From: Emmonsiellopsis sp. PD_33
Lineage: Eukaryota; Ascomycota; Eurotiomycetes; Onygenales; Ajellomycetaceae
Assembly (NCBI GenBank): GCA_032988165.1
Contig: JANTQF010000178.1
Location: 1-64,000, forward strand
Length of the DNA: 64,000 nt
Reading direction: 5' to 3'
Shown one piece after another: positions 12,701 to 24,100 of this stretch (position 1 is the first letter of the stretch; each line of letters begins with the position of its first letter). A model generated the notes under the pieces. It saw nothing but the letters and a program-made list of their open reading frames with translations. It had not been told where the DNA came from and ran no database searches. The translations under genes were made by a program, and so were the position numbers.

Positions 12701-14121
12701 AGGATTCGCCATTATCCTTGATTTTTGAGAGCAAAAGCTGGATATCAACCTCTGAAAAATTGCTCAACTGGTGTTGGGAATTTTCACTTGGGTTGTACGT
12801 TTGGCATGAGCATTTACCAATGATAATAGATTCATCTCATAAACATAAGTTAATATGTCAAATCAAGCAAGAGCCAGAGGCCTGTTCATAGAGTAAAGCA
12901 TAAAATTTCACAAATATAGATCCCTATGATGGTAAGTATGCGAACCACAAGTATTGATCATTCATTTCTGGCCTCTCAATTGCCCCTTTCTCCTATGCCT
13001 ATTGTCTCCCGTATTTTCTCACCCTCCCAAATATTCAGGCTTCATCTTTCGACGGCCGAAATCACGATATCCAGCGGAGAAATTTCATTCCTCTGTAGCT
13101 TTGCATGGTATAACATCCAATCTCGTGCAGGGAGTGACCCCTGATCAAACTCGGTTATTCAACTTACAGCACTTCAAGCTAAAGAGTCCCTTCTTTTGTC
13201 GTCATGTTCAGTTGTATCCACAAGATTTCCGCATTCCAAAGCTTGGCTAGCTGGTGCCATCCCGCGGTGGGTAGTTAGCCAGAAAGAGCGCTGGCGGACT
13301 CTACACTTAGTGAAAGTATCCCGTACCTAGTATCGTAACTTTCATATTCCTAGGCCATCCTGTTTCCGCTTCTGTTGGAGTGTGGTCCCAGGAATTTTCG
13401 CTGTTATAATTTTGGTTCCCGAACATGGAAATATAGAATGTCCGCTAGATATCCGGGGAACTCTTCTTAGGGAGCTAGCCGAGCCTCTGCATAACATCCT
13501 GCATGCGAAAGGGATAAAAGTTAAACATGAGGGGCTATTCGGAACCATCCATAAGATGAAATCCGCCAGCACAAAATATTTCTTTCTTTTGAACCTGGTT
13601 AACCACTTGTTTAGTCGAGCTTGTTCTTTTGAGTGGTAATGTTTTCGGACCAGGAGAAAAACATAATTGTGAAAGTGAAAGTAATCTCTGAGGAACTAGA
13701 AGTTTGTTACCCCAAAATTTGTATGATAATAGAAATAGAGGATAGAGGCACAGGTGCGAAAGCTGCAGAATCACCATATGATCTGTAGTCTTCAGATATA
13801 AATCATGGGCAGGATGATCGGAAAATACAGAGTTTTGATATTCATGTCGGCAAAACATTTCCCCGAAAGTCAGAAGCAGAAATCCGATTACATAAGCCGA
13901 TTTCGTCCAACCGCGATTCTTTCAATATCGCGAAACAAAACTCCATAGATGAGAATAAAACGACATGTATAATGAACGGTATTCCTGATTCCGGCCTATG
14001 ATCTAGCTCGGTGTTTTTGTTACGTTTATTTAAACATGCTGATTCTCGAAGGCACCTCTTCAAGCTAATGCCTCGTGAATATTAAATCGAATTCGTTTCT
14101 CGCCGCCACCGCAAATACTCA
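9771..14121. other. Gene-poor intergenic region (4.35 kb)
   Basis: The first ~650 bases are T-rich and probably 3' untranslated sequence of the preceding gene. The rest holds only short frames. Those at 12954-13250, 13382-13639 and 12573-12767 (minus; one hydrophobic segment but no ATG) look no better than chance. No transposon domain, tRNA or long repeat was recognised. Confidence 0.5.
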
Positions 14122-17100
14122 ATGGCCGGTCCTAAATCCCTGAGAAGCGCCTCGTTGCAGTGGCAAAAACTGCTTCATCGATGTCTTTCTCAGAGGACAG
14201 ATGCCTCAGAGTTCAGGGGCTTTGCAAAGTTGATGCTGGACCGCTATCCCCTCCCCACGAGGAAGCTCATAGATATCATTCTACAGTCACGATCGGTCAC
14301 GAACGTGCCTTGGGATCCTTTAATCCCTCTCTACGTGGACACTATCCACAGGCTCCGGGCAATCAAACTCGAAAATATTTTACAATCTCTTCTAGCACAC
14401 TCGACAATCTCTCAGAATCGACAGTCCGAGCCCGATGGATCCGTGGCCAAAACACCTGTCAGCACCCTAATGACAGACTACTGTATTATCCATAATGCAA
14501 CAATAGCTGCTACATCAGGGCATGCCCCAAAGACCTCGTCAGATGCCGCAAACACGTTTGCTGCCCTCGCAAATTGGATTCTGGTATTTCTTTCATGGGG
14601 TTCAACTCATGAGGCGGGAAATGACCAGGAGAGCTGGTTAACTAGCTCTCCTGATGTTTTAGCCGTGTTTGAGTCACTTGGGATTCTATTTGCGGCTCTC
14701 GTGGGCACTGAAAAATCAGTAAACGCCCTTTCAACTCAACGCACGAAAGGTACTGTTGCCCTACCAGTCAAATCGCGTCGGGTCGATTCCAGTTAGAGGT
14801 ACTAATCTGCTACTCTCTGTGGCTAGGCTGGAGAAATAAGCTGGGCCAAGCGCTTTCAGCATATATTCCTCTATGTGGCAGTGTCTCGATTCCTCTTCGT
14901 GACCGCCTTGATGTCTTGCAGAAGGAATTTAGTCTTTACGGAAACGACGGCGGGAAATCTCTCGAGGATACCATGATAGAAGGAGTCAATATCTCAGCAT
15001 TAGAGTTTGAGTCCAATGTACTAGATGGATCCGCAATAAGCTCTAGAGCAGGGCCGTATATTTACGTTAATGCGTTGGTAAGTTTCCATCTTCGAGATTG
15101 ATTTTACATGTACTGACAAGAGTTTGAAGCTCTTTGGGCGGCCTTTAATCGACGATAACATGATTGTGAACTATTTGAATAATCGTTACGGGGTAAGTGT
15201 GAAGGCAACTAGCTACCTTTCGTCTGAAACTAAAGGTTTTCATAGGGCGATCGCATAACTCTTATTGAAGAGCTTATTACAGCCTCATTTGACACCTTGT
15301 CAAATGCGATGTATCGCAACGAATCGAATCGCACCATGTTTATCTTCCGCTCCTTCCTCGTTAACAAGTTACCTCCATTTGTTGCTGAGATGTGTGCGGC
15401 CGCAATGGATCCCATGCCAATGGAACTTTATATCACTCGTGCTCTCAGCCGCATTGACCCTAATGCATTTCCCTCGCTTTCTGAAATATTCGCAATGCAC
15501 AGCAACACTATGCTCGCGGATGTCAGGCAAGAATTCTTATTTGCTTGCGCCCTGCATAAGTTGATACCTGAAACAAGCATCGAGAGACTACTAGGTGAAA
15601 ATCCGATGCAAACTTTACCGGCGGGTGGACAGCTTCGGAAAGACGATCTAGTGTCCCAGATTTATACCAATCCCGAACGTGCCGAACAGCTCATAAATGA
15701 GTTAGAGTCAATGGAAGGAAATGCCGGTGCCATCGCCGGGGCTATTACCGAAGTACGTTCCCGTTTATCATCCCTAGATACCTCCTATTCTAACTCGCAT
15801 GCAGGTAATGCACGGTCTATGTTCAAGGAAAGAGACGATGACGTTAAAGAACATTTGCAATTCTCTATCGCGCCGGCCCCAATCTTTGGATGTGATGCTG
15901 CTTTTCAGCAGCCCAGCAACTATTCTACAGCCGCTCTGCGCATTATTGGATGCTTGGAAGTGGGATGAGGAACATGGTATTATCTATAGCAAACAACGAA
16001 TTGGTGTTCGGACGTGCTAACCAAATGTAGGTGAGAGTCAGCCAGTCTACGATGAATTTGGCAGCATATTACTCCTAGTTCTTGCATTCAAGCACAAATA
16101 CGGCCTATCACACCAAGATCTAGGGATATCAAACCCGGACTCGTTTGTCTTGCGGCTTCTAGATCATGGTTCTGCAAGCCAGAGGCTTGAAGACTTGGGT
16201 GAAAAACAAAGCCAAAATCTTGGAGCGTGGATAACGGCTCTATTCATTGCCGAGGGAATCAGCGACGAATCCATGTCGTCGTGCAGCCCACAGGAGTTTT
16301 ACCTCCTAGTAGCAACACTTTTCAGCCAGAGCCTATCCGCTTGTGAAACCGGCAAATTGGAGTTTGATACCTTGAAAGGGGGCTTCGAATGTATGTGTTC
16401 CCCATGCCTATCCTATGGAACCAGGATAATTCTAACTCCCTTTCATAGATCTCTTGGAACCTTTCCTTCTACCTTCTTTAGTGATGGCTTTGACTTGGCT
16501 AGGAAACCATATCTGGGAATCAGAAAGCGACATAACTACATCACTCCAAATCCTGCACGCCCTCGTCAAGCCCAGCTCCATATCCGGAGAAGCACAAGAA
16601 ATCCACCGCACAGTGCTCTTCATAACTGCGAGGTCACTGGAAGACGCCTTGAAAACCGCACGCTCACGCCACCCACCTTCTCGAACCGACATTAAACCCA
16701 TCCTCGACGCTCTAGAACCCTACCACTCTTTCCAACGACGCGGCACCGCCCACCGCACCGAACTAGAAGGATGGACCAACAACCCAGCAGGCGGCGGAAT
16801 TGTCACCAGCATCCGCAACACTTTTTCCTCTCTCGTACTCTGGAGCTCAAATCCTGAAATCAGCATGACACCGCCAAGCTACACGCATCGACAGCTCGTC
16901 GCCGGTATCCACCTCGTTGGTGCAGTCCGGGTGCTCCGCGGCATTATCGACGAGCTAAACCTGCAGACCGAAACCGGAAGCGGCGATCTCGCCCTCGATA
17001 CCGCCGCAACACTAATCTGTGCACCGCTCGCAGACTCCTTTGCCGTCGACCGTGCCGCGTTCCATCCCCTCGACCCTTCCAAGGATGTCGTGCCCCGCTC

Positions 17101-17611
17101 TCCGATTCTCACGCTCCGCGACGCCCTTGCTCTGGAACGCGATCAGCTTCCGAAGATGATTGAAAACGATACCCTCCGCGCGGAGCTGGTGGTGCGATTA
17201 AACCGGCGCGTTGAGGCGCTTAGCGCCGTCCCGCAGATGGCGCAGGAGGTTTCGAATATCGATGTCGGCGATATCATGGAGGATATTAACCTCGGAGATG
17301 AGCAGATGGGGATTGGCAGCGGGGGGCAAGGCCAGGGTCAGGCGGGTGAGCAGACGGGTCAACCGGGTCAGGGCGGCGAGGATGTGGGGAATCTCGATGG
17401 GATGCTCGATGCGGTAGCGGGGGCGGGGGCGGAGGGTGGTGTGGGGGGCGAACAAGGTATGGGGATGGGGATGGGGATGGATGGGATGGGGGGGATGGGT
17501 GGGATGAGTATGGGCGGTGGGATGGATGGGATTGATGATGTCCTGAATGCGGCGGATATGGGAGTTGACAATCCCGAATTTTTGGATTTGGATATGGAGG
17601 GGATGTTTTGA
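14122..17611 (+). CDS. MED5: Mediator of RNA polymerase II transcription subunit 5
   Basis: Med5 (Nut1) is a tail-module subunit of Mediator, which links transcription factors to RNA polymerase II in the nucleus. Seven exons are in phase: 14122-14749, 14827-15077, 15130-15192, 15246-15752, 15805-15976, 16031-16390 and 16449-17611, giving 1047 residues, a normal fungal length. Recognition rests on overall family resemblance along the protein: an N-terminal helical region (LQWQKLLHRCLSQR), a central block with RNESNRTMFIFRSFLVNKLP, and the conserved acidic end DNPEFLDLDMEGMF. The last ~90 residues before that end are a low-complexity Gly/Met/Gln tract (GMGMGMDGMGGMGG). The coding strand is C-rich at the beginning of the last exon and strongly G-rich at its end. 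Introns are 49-77 nt with clear branch points. Confidence 0.9.
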
Positions 17612-18352
17612 GGGTGGGCATTTGAATACCCAGCTACTTGTTGTGGTCGTGGTGAAAGATTCTTTCGTTTGCCTTTTTTCGTTTTTGGTTATCCACGTGT
17701 TTATTATATAGCTGTTTATATATATGAACGCTTGATATCTAGTGTAGCGATTTCCCGGTTATGAATTTTTAGCCATGATTCCAATATATATTTCTTCCGA
17801 TCCGTCGACAACAGTCTCACTGCAACTTTTTATATATATTAACCTTCACCGGTTTCCGTCCTTTCAAATCCCATCCCTAGCTCTCGGAGATGCGCCGTAA
17901 AAGGTGAACATCAAACTCGACAAAAAAATTAGAATAAGCCCGGGCTATGGGATAATGCTTTATTTCAATGTATTCCTAGAAGCATCATCTAACATACAAT
18001 CCAATCCCTGGGTCCGCCCAATTCCATCCGTCACGCTTGGATCACAGCTCATCATTTAACAAATTCTCCATACTTGCCCCAGCTTCCAAACGACAATAGA
18101 TCCGAACAACCAGAAAAAGGGAATGAAAGAAAGGGGAGAACCAAAAAGTCGCCGGCACGGCAGCAAAGTTCCACTTCCATTGCACACAGCCTGATGAGGA
18201 TCCCCGTGGTGCTTGCGTATAGCAAGACATGGGCGAAATAAATACTAGATGTCTGATGGCGCTTTCACTCCGTCGTCCGAACCCTCGATGTCCCAGCCCA
18301 CCTCCACCTCCGCGATGTTTCAGTCCCGGATTGAGAATAGGTCGTGGATTTA
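17612..18352. other. Convergent 3' intergenic region
   Basis: This spacer lies between MED5 (plus) and the BTB gene (minus). It is T-rich just after MED5 and has several TATATA runs, consistent with 3' end formation. No gene was seen. Confidence 0.6.
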
Positions 18353-19077
18353 TCAGGTTTCTTTTTTCTTCTCCAGATACTCGGAAAATTCGGTTCTGAT
18401 GAGTTATATTCAACGTTAGTTGAAGATCGTTGACATGGACAGGGGGAACCAAGAACTGACCCGTGCTCATTCATCCATCCGTAATGGTACTTGAACTTTT
18501 TCTCTTCCACCAACAGCCTGGAAACCGTTACAGCGGCGTACTCAGGGTCGATGTCTCCAAGTGCATTCTTACAACGCCGACCGCAGCCGTATTGGTTACC
18601 GCGGTGGGCAGGAATTCCACGCGGGCAGACATAAACTTTCCGTTCGAATTGCCTGAAGCTGCAGAACTGGGAAGGAGTCGTGCCACAATTGTCGAAGTCG
18701 ATAAATGATTCGAAATTGTGAATTTGGTATGTCGTACGCCAGTTGACGCAGCGAAGATAACATTCGTCTTCCAAGAAGATTACCAAGTTGTCGCATTGGA
18801 AGTATTTCGCCTCTTCGAGTATGGTGTTGTACAAGATATAGTCGTGCTGTCCGGACTCTTTATCGAACATGACAGGAAAAACGCCGCCACGGATATACTG
18901 GAGGACATGCTCAAATGCCTTCCCGTCTCTGTCGATGAAGATGGAGTCGTCTGGTTGTTTCTTGACCGCCCACTGCCCGGAGAAAAGGGCCTTGAAGTAC
19001 CGGCTTTTCTCAACTAGGACGTCGATGGTTGTTTGGAAACGCCGCTCTCCAACTTGGAGGATAACTGGATCCGACAT
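18353..19077 (-). CDS. BTB/POZ (T1-like) domain protein
   Basis: The protein has an N-terminal BTB/POZ fold of the potassium-channel-tetramerisation type (about residues 4-105): VILQVGERRFQTTIDVLVEKSRYF, FIDRDGKAFEHVLQYIRGG and a helical EEAKYFQCDNL. Such domains mediate oligomerisation and often recruit cullin-3 ligases; the specific role is not known. Residues about 135-180 are Cys-rich (CSFRQF, CPRGIP, YGCGRRCKNALGDIDP). Two exons, 19077-18461 and 18395-18353, are joined by a 65-nt intron with CTAAC branch. They give 219 residues ending TEFSEYLEKKKET. Reading through the intron would give a longer, implausible tail. No transmembrane segment is present, so this is not a channel. Confidence 0.88.
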
Positions 19078-19684
19078 TTCGGCAGGATGGTCTCTATGGA
19101 CAGGGGGATGATTGCATGCGTCTTTGGAATGGCAGTTTGAGGGCTAGTTTCGAGATGACGAACAGGTAGTTGGAAGAATGAATGGTGGCAGACATAACAA
19201 CCTAAAGCCACTGTCAGAGGGTGAAAAAAAAGATATCTCGGTTGGTACTTCCAATCAATAACACATCAACAGTCCAATAACACGTAGAAGAGTTGAAGAT
19301 GGAACCATCTGAGCAATATTTGCTGCCACTGTGGTATCAGGGGGTGGTTGCCAGTAAAACATTCCATAGTATAACTCTTCCAAGCAAACTTCTTTTCTGT
19401 CCTTCCTGATCTATCGTTCTATGGGGATGAGTAAAGCAGATCGACACAGTAACCAAAATCGCCCTGAAGACCGCAAAGACGGAAAGTCTACTGCTAAGTA
19501 CCAAGGCTATGTATGCCATGTCGAAGGCCCTCTGACGCCCCCCCCCCAAGCAAACATCTACGTCTACCACCCATGTATAAACTTGATAAGGAGCAGGGGA
19601 GAATAATAGACGGGCCGGTGGCTCACATTTAACCTCCGAGCAATTATATATTCGATTCCTTATACTTTATATAACCCAAAAGCG
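19078..19684. other. Intergenic region upstream of the BTB gene
   Basis: This spacer holds the probable promoter of the BTB gene and the 3' flank of homoserine kinase, both on the minus strand. A run of nine C residues lies near 19539-19547. No gene was seen. Confidence 0.5.
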
Positions 19685-21011
19685 CTATACATCCTTCTTC
19701 CTTTCGACAATGGCGCCATCCTCCGCAGGCTCCAATAACTCCCACCGACACGTGATATCATGCTTCTTAAACTGCGACACAATGCGATCTGCAATCTGCT
19801 CGAAGTTGGTCGTCGCGAGAGCTAATATCGTGGGCCCCGCGCCAGATAGACATATGCCTAACAAGCCAGGCTGCGTCGTAGGGTTCATCGAGCTCAGGAT
19901 TTCACTGAGGCCCGGCACGAGGTGTTTTCGGTACGGTTGGTGTACTTTGTCTTGCATCGCGAGATAGATCATGTCCGGATCTAAGGGGGATTGGCTGAGG
20001 GCGGATGGGAGGAGGGTTGCGCGTTGGAGGTTGAATATCTGTGTTTGGCGGATAAGGGGCATGTGGTTAGTTGGTTGTGGTACAAAGTGAGAAAGTGAGG
20101 GGGGGAGGGGGTAAAGAGAAAGACGTACGACATCAGCTCTCGAGTACGTCTGTGGTAGAACTTCGCGAGCTTTCGCCGTGGCGACTTCGAAGTTGGGTAT
20201 TATCGCGATGGCCTTGATCTCTCGCGACCAGGGGAATTTCTTGTAATGGCCGATTCCAATTGGTGGCTCTGGTGGTTTCACGCCAGTATCGATTCCGCCA
20301 GCTGGTGCTGGGAGAACTTCGCTCAATGGGATTTCTTTCCACGCTAAGTCCTCAGGTTTGAGTTCGTTCAAGTAAGTGCCTACGAATCCCCCGTAGAGTG
20401 CCGCTGCAACATTGTCTGGGTGACGTTCTAGATGGCGCAGCAATTAGCAACCCAAACTACACAGCATCGGACTGAGAAGATAGTATAACATACCAATCAT
20501 CAGGCAGTAATCCAACATCCGAGCTTTGGTCAAGTTTAGCCCGCCTATTTCGTTCCCAAGAACCACACCCGCCGTAACCGCCGCTCCGCTAGACCCCAAT
20601 CCTCTCCCAAGCGGAATGGGGTTCTTGATATGAACATGGGTCTCGACGGGGAAGGCATGTTGATTATGACACCGGAGGACATAAAGAGCCACCCGAGTAA
20701 TGAGATTGGCCTCTGGGTCTAAGGGGACCTCCGCCTCACTGTCGCCCTCATAGGTGATGGCGCAATTTAGTGGGATGGTGGAGGAGCTGGTGGTCTTCGT
20801 AGTGACGTGAAGTTCGAGATAGATACTCAGGGCCAAACCTGTCAGGTAAAATGTCCATTAGCTTCCATAAATGTGAAAGGGAGAGTTGCAGAGCAACCTC
20901 CTCGGCACCAAATGATGGAGGGGTAGCTATCGCAATGACGGACATACCGATCACATCGAATCCCGGGCCGATGTTTGCAGATGAGCAGGGGACTTTGATG
21001 GTGAACGCCAT
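19685..21011 (-). CDS. THR1: Homoserine kinase
   Basis: This GHMP-family kinase phosphorylates L-homoserine with ATP, the penultimate step of threonine biosynthesis, in the cytosol. Four exons are in phase: 21011-20948, 20838-20494, 20427-20129 and 20038-19685, giving 353 residues, close to family length. GHMP motifs are in place: the N-terminal FTIKVPCSSANIGPGFDVIG, the ATP-binding PLGRGLGSSGAA (about residues 97-108), ERHPDNVAAALYGG, and the C-terminal LSGAGPTILA (about 300-309). A TGAGTCA site lies 137 bp upstream of the start, suggesting general amino-acid control. An ATG seven codons upstream is in frame, but the chosen MAFTIKVP start matches the family. No lesions are seen. Confidence 0.96.
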
Positions 21012-21147
21012 ATTTCGAATCTGGCAATCCAATTGGCACTGGCTATCCTGCGAAGCTGCTCAAGCAACAAGAATTGAGTCGATGGCTTTTCCCCTCGATC
21101 AATATCAGACTCCGATGATCGCTGGTCGGGATGCGGTGGGGAGAGGA

Positions 21148-21154
21148 TGAGTCA
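21148..21154. promoter_or_regulatory. THR1: Gcn4/CpcA-type binding site
   Basis: TGAGTCA is a consensus site (TGASTCA) for the Gcn4/CpcA bZIP activator of cross-pathway amino-acid control. It lies 137 bp upstream of the homoserine kinase start, a typical position. Binding is inferred from the motif and the target gene. Confidence 0.6.
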
Positions 21155-21167
21155 TCATGATTCGATA

Positions 21168-21175
21168 TCACGTGA
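21168..21175. promoter_or_regulatory. TCACGTGA palindrome (bHLH E-box)
   Basis: An 8-bp perfect palindrome containing CACGTG lies 14 bp beyond the Gcn4-type site in the same promoter. In fungi, Cbf1- or Pho4-like bHLH factors bind this core. A second identical octamer lies at 24721-24728 with no gene nearby. The function is inferred only. Confidence 0.4.
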
Positions 21176-21179
21176 TATA

Positions 21180-24100
21180 ATTTGCTGATATCAAATTTCA
21201 CATCGCAGCAGACAAAACCACTCCGAAGAAGAATGACAATGGCCAATAATACGCAGCCAGGTATCTTATCCTGCAGCTCAGATATGCTGCAACTTGTCCC
21301 TCATACCGCCTACGAAACCTCTTGAGAAACGATCCACCGAACCGACGCCAAGCCCGAATCGAGAGGACGCCCTTGACGCGTATCCGCGCAACACGGGCAA
21401 TTGGGTTGGAGTATCGGGGGATTGCTTCTGCTCGGCATGCAGTGGTTATTGGGTGCGCTGGACAAATGCATTGACGCATTTCGGGGTTGTTTCGGCGACC
21501 GCGAAAGCTCGTGCATCCTCCTGCAGACAAAGAGACGCAGGGGACTACAGCTTACATAGAGCTGAATAGCAACAATTCAAGTTCATAAGCGCCACTGGAG
21601 AAGTAAGAGGGGAGCTACAGCCTACCATTAGCATGAGCATGGCTCGGTTGGAGGTCAATGGCGAGCTGAACTGGAGACTGGCCAAGAAATTGACCTTGAA
21701 GCATCTGCACGGTGTTTGTTTCAGGGGAAATGGCCTGATGGGATAGTTATCTGCAAAATGGCTGGCCAGCTTCATGCAGCAACAGGGAAAAAATTGCATT
21801 ATGTCTCTGTCAGGGCAATGGTTGGAGGCGCATTCCATCCTGTAGAACTCTCTCCTTCGGACAGCGGAGAGAGTTGCATTTTTGTGTGCAGGGGCTGACT
21901 GAAGGCATTCTAAAGGGATTCATGCGGCAATGGCGGAAGCTAGCCATGGCCAGATCCCGCAAGACGAGGCGGATAGGACTGTTACATCAAGAGGAAAGAA
22001 AGCCTCCGTCATGCCTTGCTGTGGTGCATACAGAACGATTCACCGACTGTGAAACGCAAAGAATAAAGGCCCCGTGAAGTGTGAGACTGACAGCAAGATT
22101 GGAAGGCAAACAGTCACCCTGAAATTCAGATTCAGTTGAGATACATAACTTAAAAAAGCAACAAAACCCCTTTGGATGCCATTCTCTGCTTGCCAAATCG
22201 TGCCATGCTTGTCCCGGTCGGACAACCTCAAGTTCCACAGAGCTTCCTTGTCCGCTGCTTCTTCTCAAATCCAATGTTCTGGCTTGCCAGCGGGCATCCA
22301 CGATTCCACCCGGAGCGCCACCTATTCACTTCCGCCATTGAAACCCTCGCGCCCCGTCTCCGAAGAATCGCAACAAAAGCTTTTCGATGCGAAAACTCTC
22401 CATTTTCCGACGAAAACTTGAGCTTAGCTTGACTATTTTAGCTGCTTCCTGCAAAGTAAATCCTATTCGCCACCAATCTGAGTAACTAAGACAAACCAAG
22501 GAGTTTTTGAGGTCGATCTTCACACCAAAATGGGATCACACCCGCCAATGCAAGATCAAACAACGGGCGACGAGTGGTCACTTTTCGGCCGCATTAGCAG
22601 AAAGGCTAAAATATGGCCGTTGTGGGGTTTGGCTATTTTGGCTGGACCCAGCCACTTTAGCTTCGTAGCGGCATTGTTTTTTTAGCCATCAGCCAATTGC
22701 TGCCAGAGATACTCGGCATTTTGATTTTGACAGGTCGTCCACGAAAACAATCGTCGATTCTTCGGGTGAGAAAGGTCGGACGCTCTCCTCGTCCCCATAT
22801 CGAAAGATCGATGGCCAATTGGCAATGGGATATTGGGTTTCAATGTTTGCTGCGGAGCAATTGGCCATCTGGGAGGTGGGACTGCTCTCGACTCTCGTCA
22901 TCCAAGGCTCCAAAAATAAGAAGAGCAGAGGGGCGAAAACTAAAGGCAACATTGATAAATCACAACGCGCAAACATCTCACCTCGGACAGAAAACTGGAG
23001 AAAAGCTGTGACATACTTTTGATAAGCGGATCAGAAAATGAGAATAAAAATAGGGCTGGTCAGATTCTGAATCTCTCAAAATTGCCAGGAGTGCATACCT
23101 TCCAGGATTCTGTTTCCTACCCCCACCCCACGAAGAATCACAGAAACGAAGCTGTCAGGTGTGATTATTGACAGGGTTCTGTTTTTGACGTGATTATTGT
23201 TGGCCAGTCAGCTGCAATTTTTCTTCCTGGCAGGCCCTCCAAGCCGCCAGGGTTATTTTAAGGCTGGCCTGAATTGATAGAGTGCCGCAACCGCGCAGAG
23301 GTGATATCTTTTGAGAAACCAACAACTCTTGTTGGAGTTGGCCCATTGGGTAAAATGATAACATCAGGCTGTGATTCTTACCTTACCCCGCTGCCCAGGT
23401 GTTGCCGCCGGTCCCGCTGGAACTGCTGCTGCCGATGCTGTGCTATGGGGGGGCATGGTTAAGCACATATGCGTCCCATCACGTGTGTCCACCAACAAGG
23501 CTGCCCACGGCCTAATTCTTGACCCCTCAACCCCTAACGAACTCCGCCTCGGATAGCCTGGCAAGGAAGCTCATTGCTAACTTGAGTTAAACGACTTCGG
23601 GGGCCCGAGGGCGTCTGGGGGGACCTGGCAAACAGGGTAATAATAAAAAACATTAACATGATCCATCCCGGCCGGAACCTGGGATAATTTTTGAGCTCCG
23701 GGAATATTAGTAGGTCATTCCCCACTGCGCCAATTAACCCTTCAAACTTGTTTTCTTGAAATAGAGAAAAGAACTCGGAGTGGTCTTATCCCTCTTTGGA
23801 GAAAAGCTTCATGGGCGGAATTAGAATCACGAAAACAGACCATCGCTTTGAAATCCGCCTTCTCAGTTTCGGCTGGGTGCTATCTTCTATGAGGTCAGAT
23901 CCTATCTTCCTGCACGCCAGTTCCCTCATCACGGTTCCCTTCGCAATGGTGGGAGCACAGCTGCCATGGCTATTCTCGTGACATGCGGGGCGCGCTTGGA
24001 TGAATTCGGGTAGAATCGCGAGACTCGCCTGGAGGTATCCCGGCCTCTTAATAGCTCCCCATAATTCCCTCAACTCCAAGGGTCATCGGCATGCTCGATC

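Noticed and set aside
12573..12767. Minus-strand frame with one hydrophobic segment
   Set aside because: It lacks an ATG and shows no splice acceptor that would join it to an upstream exon.
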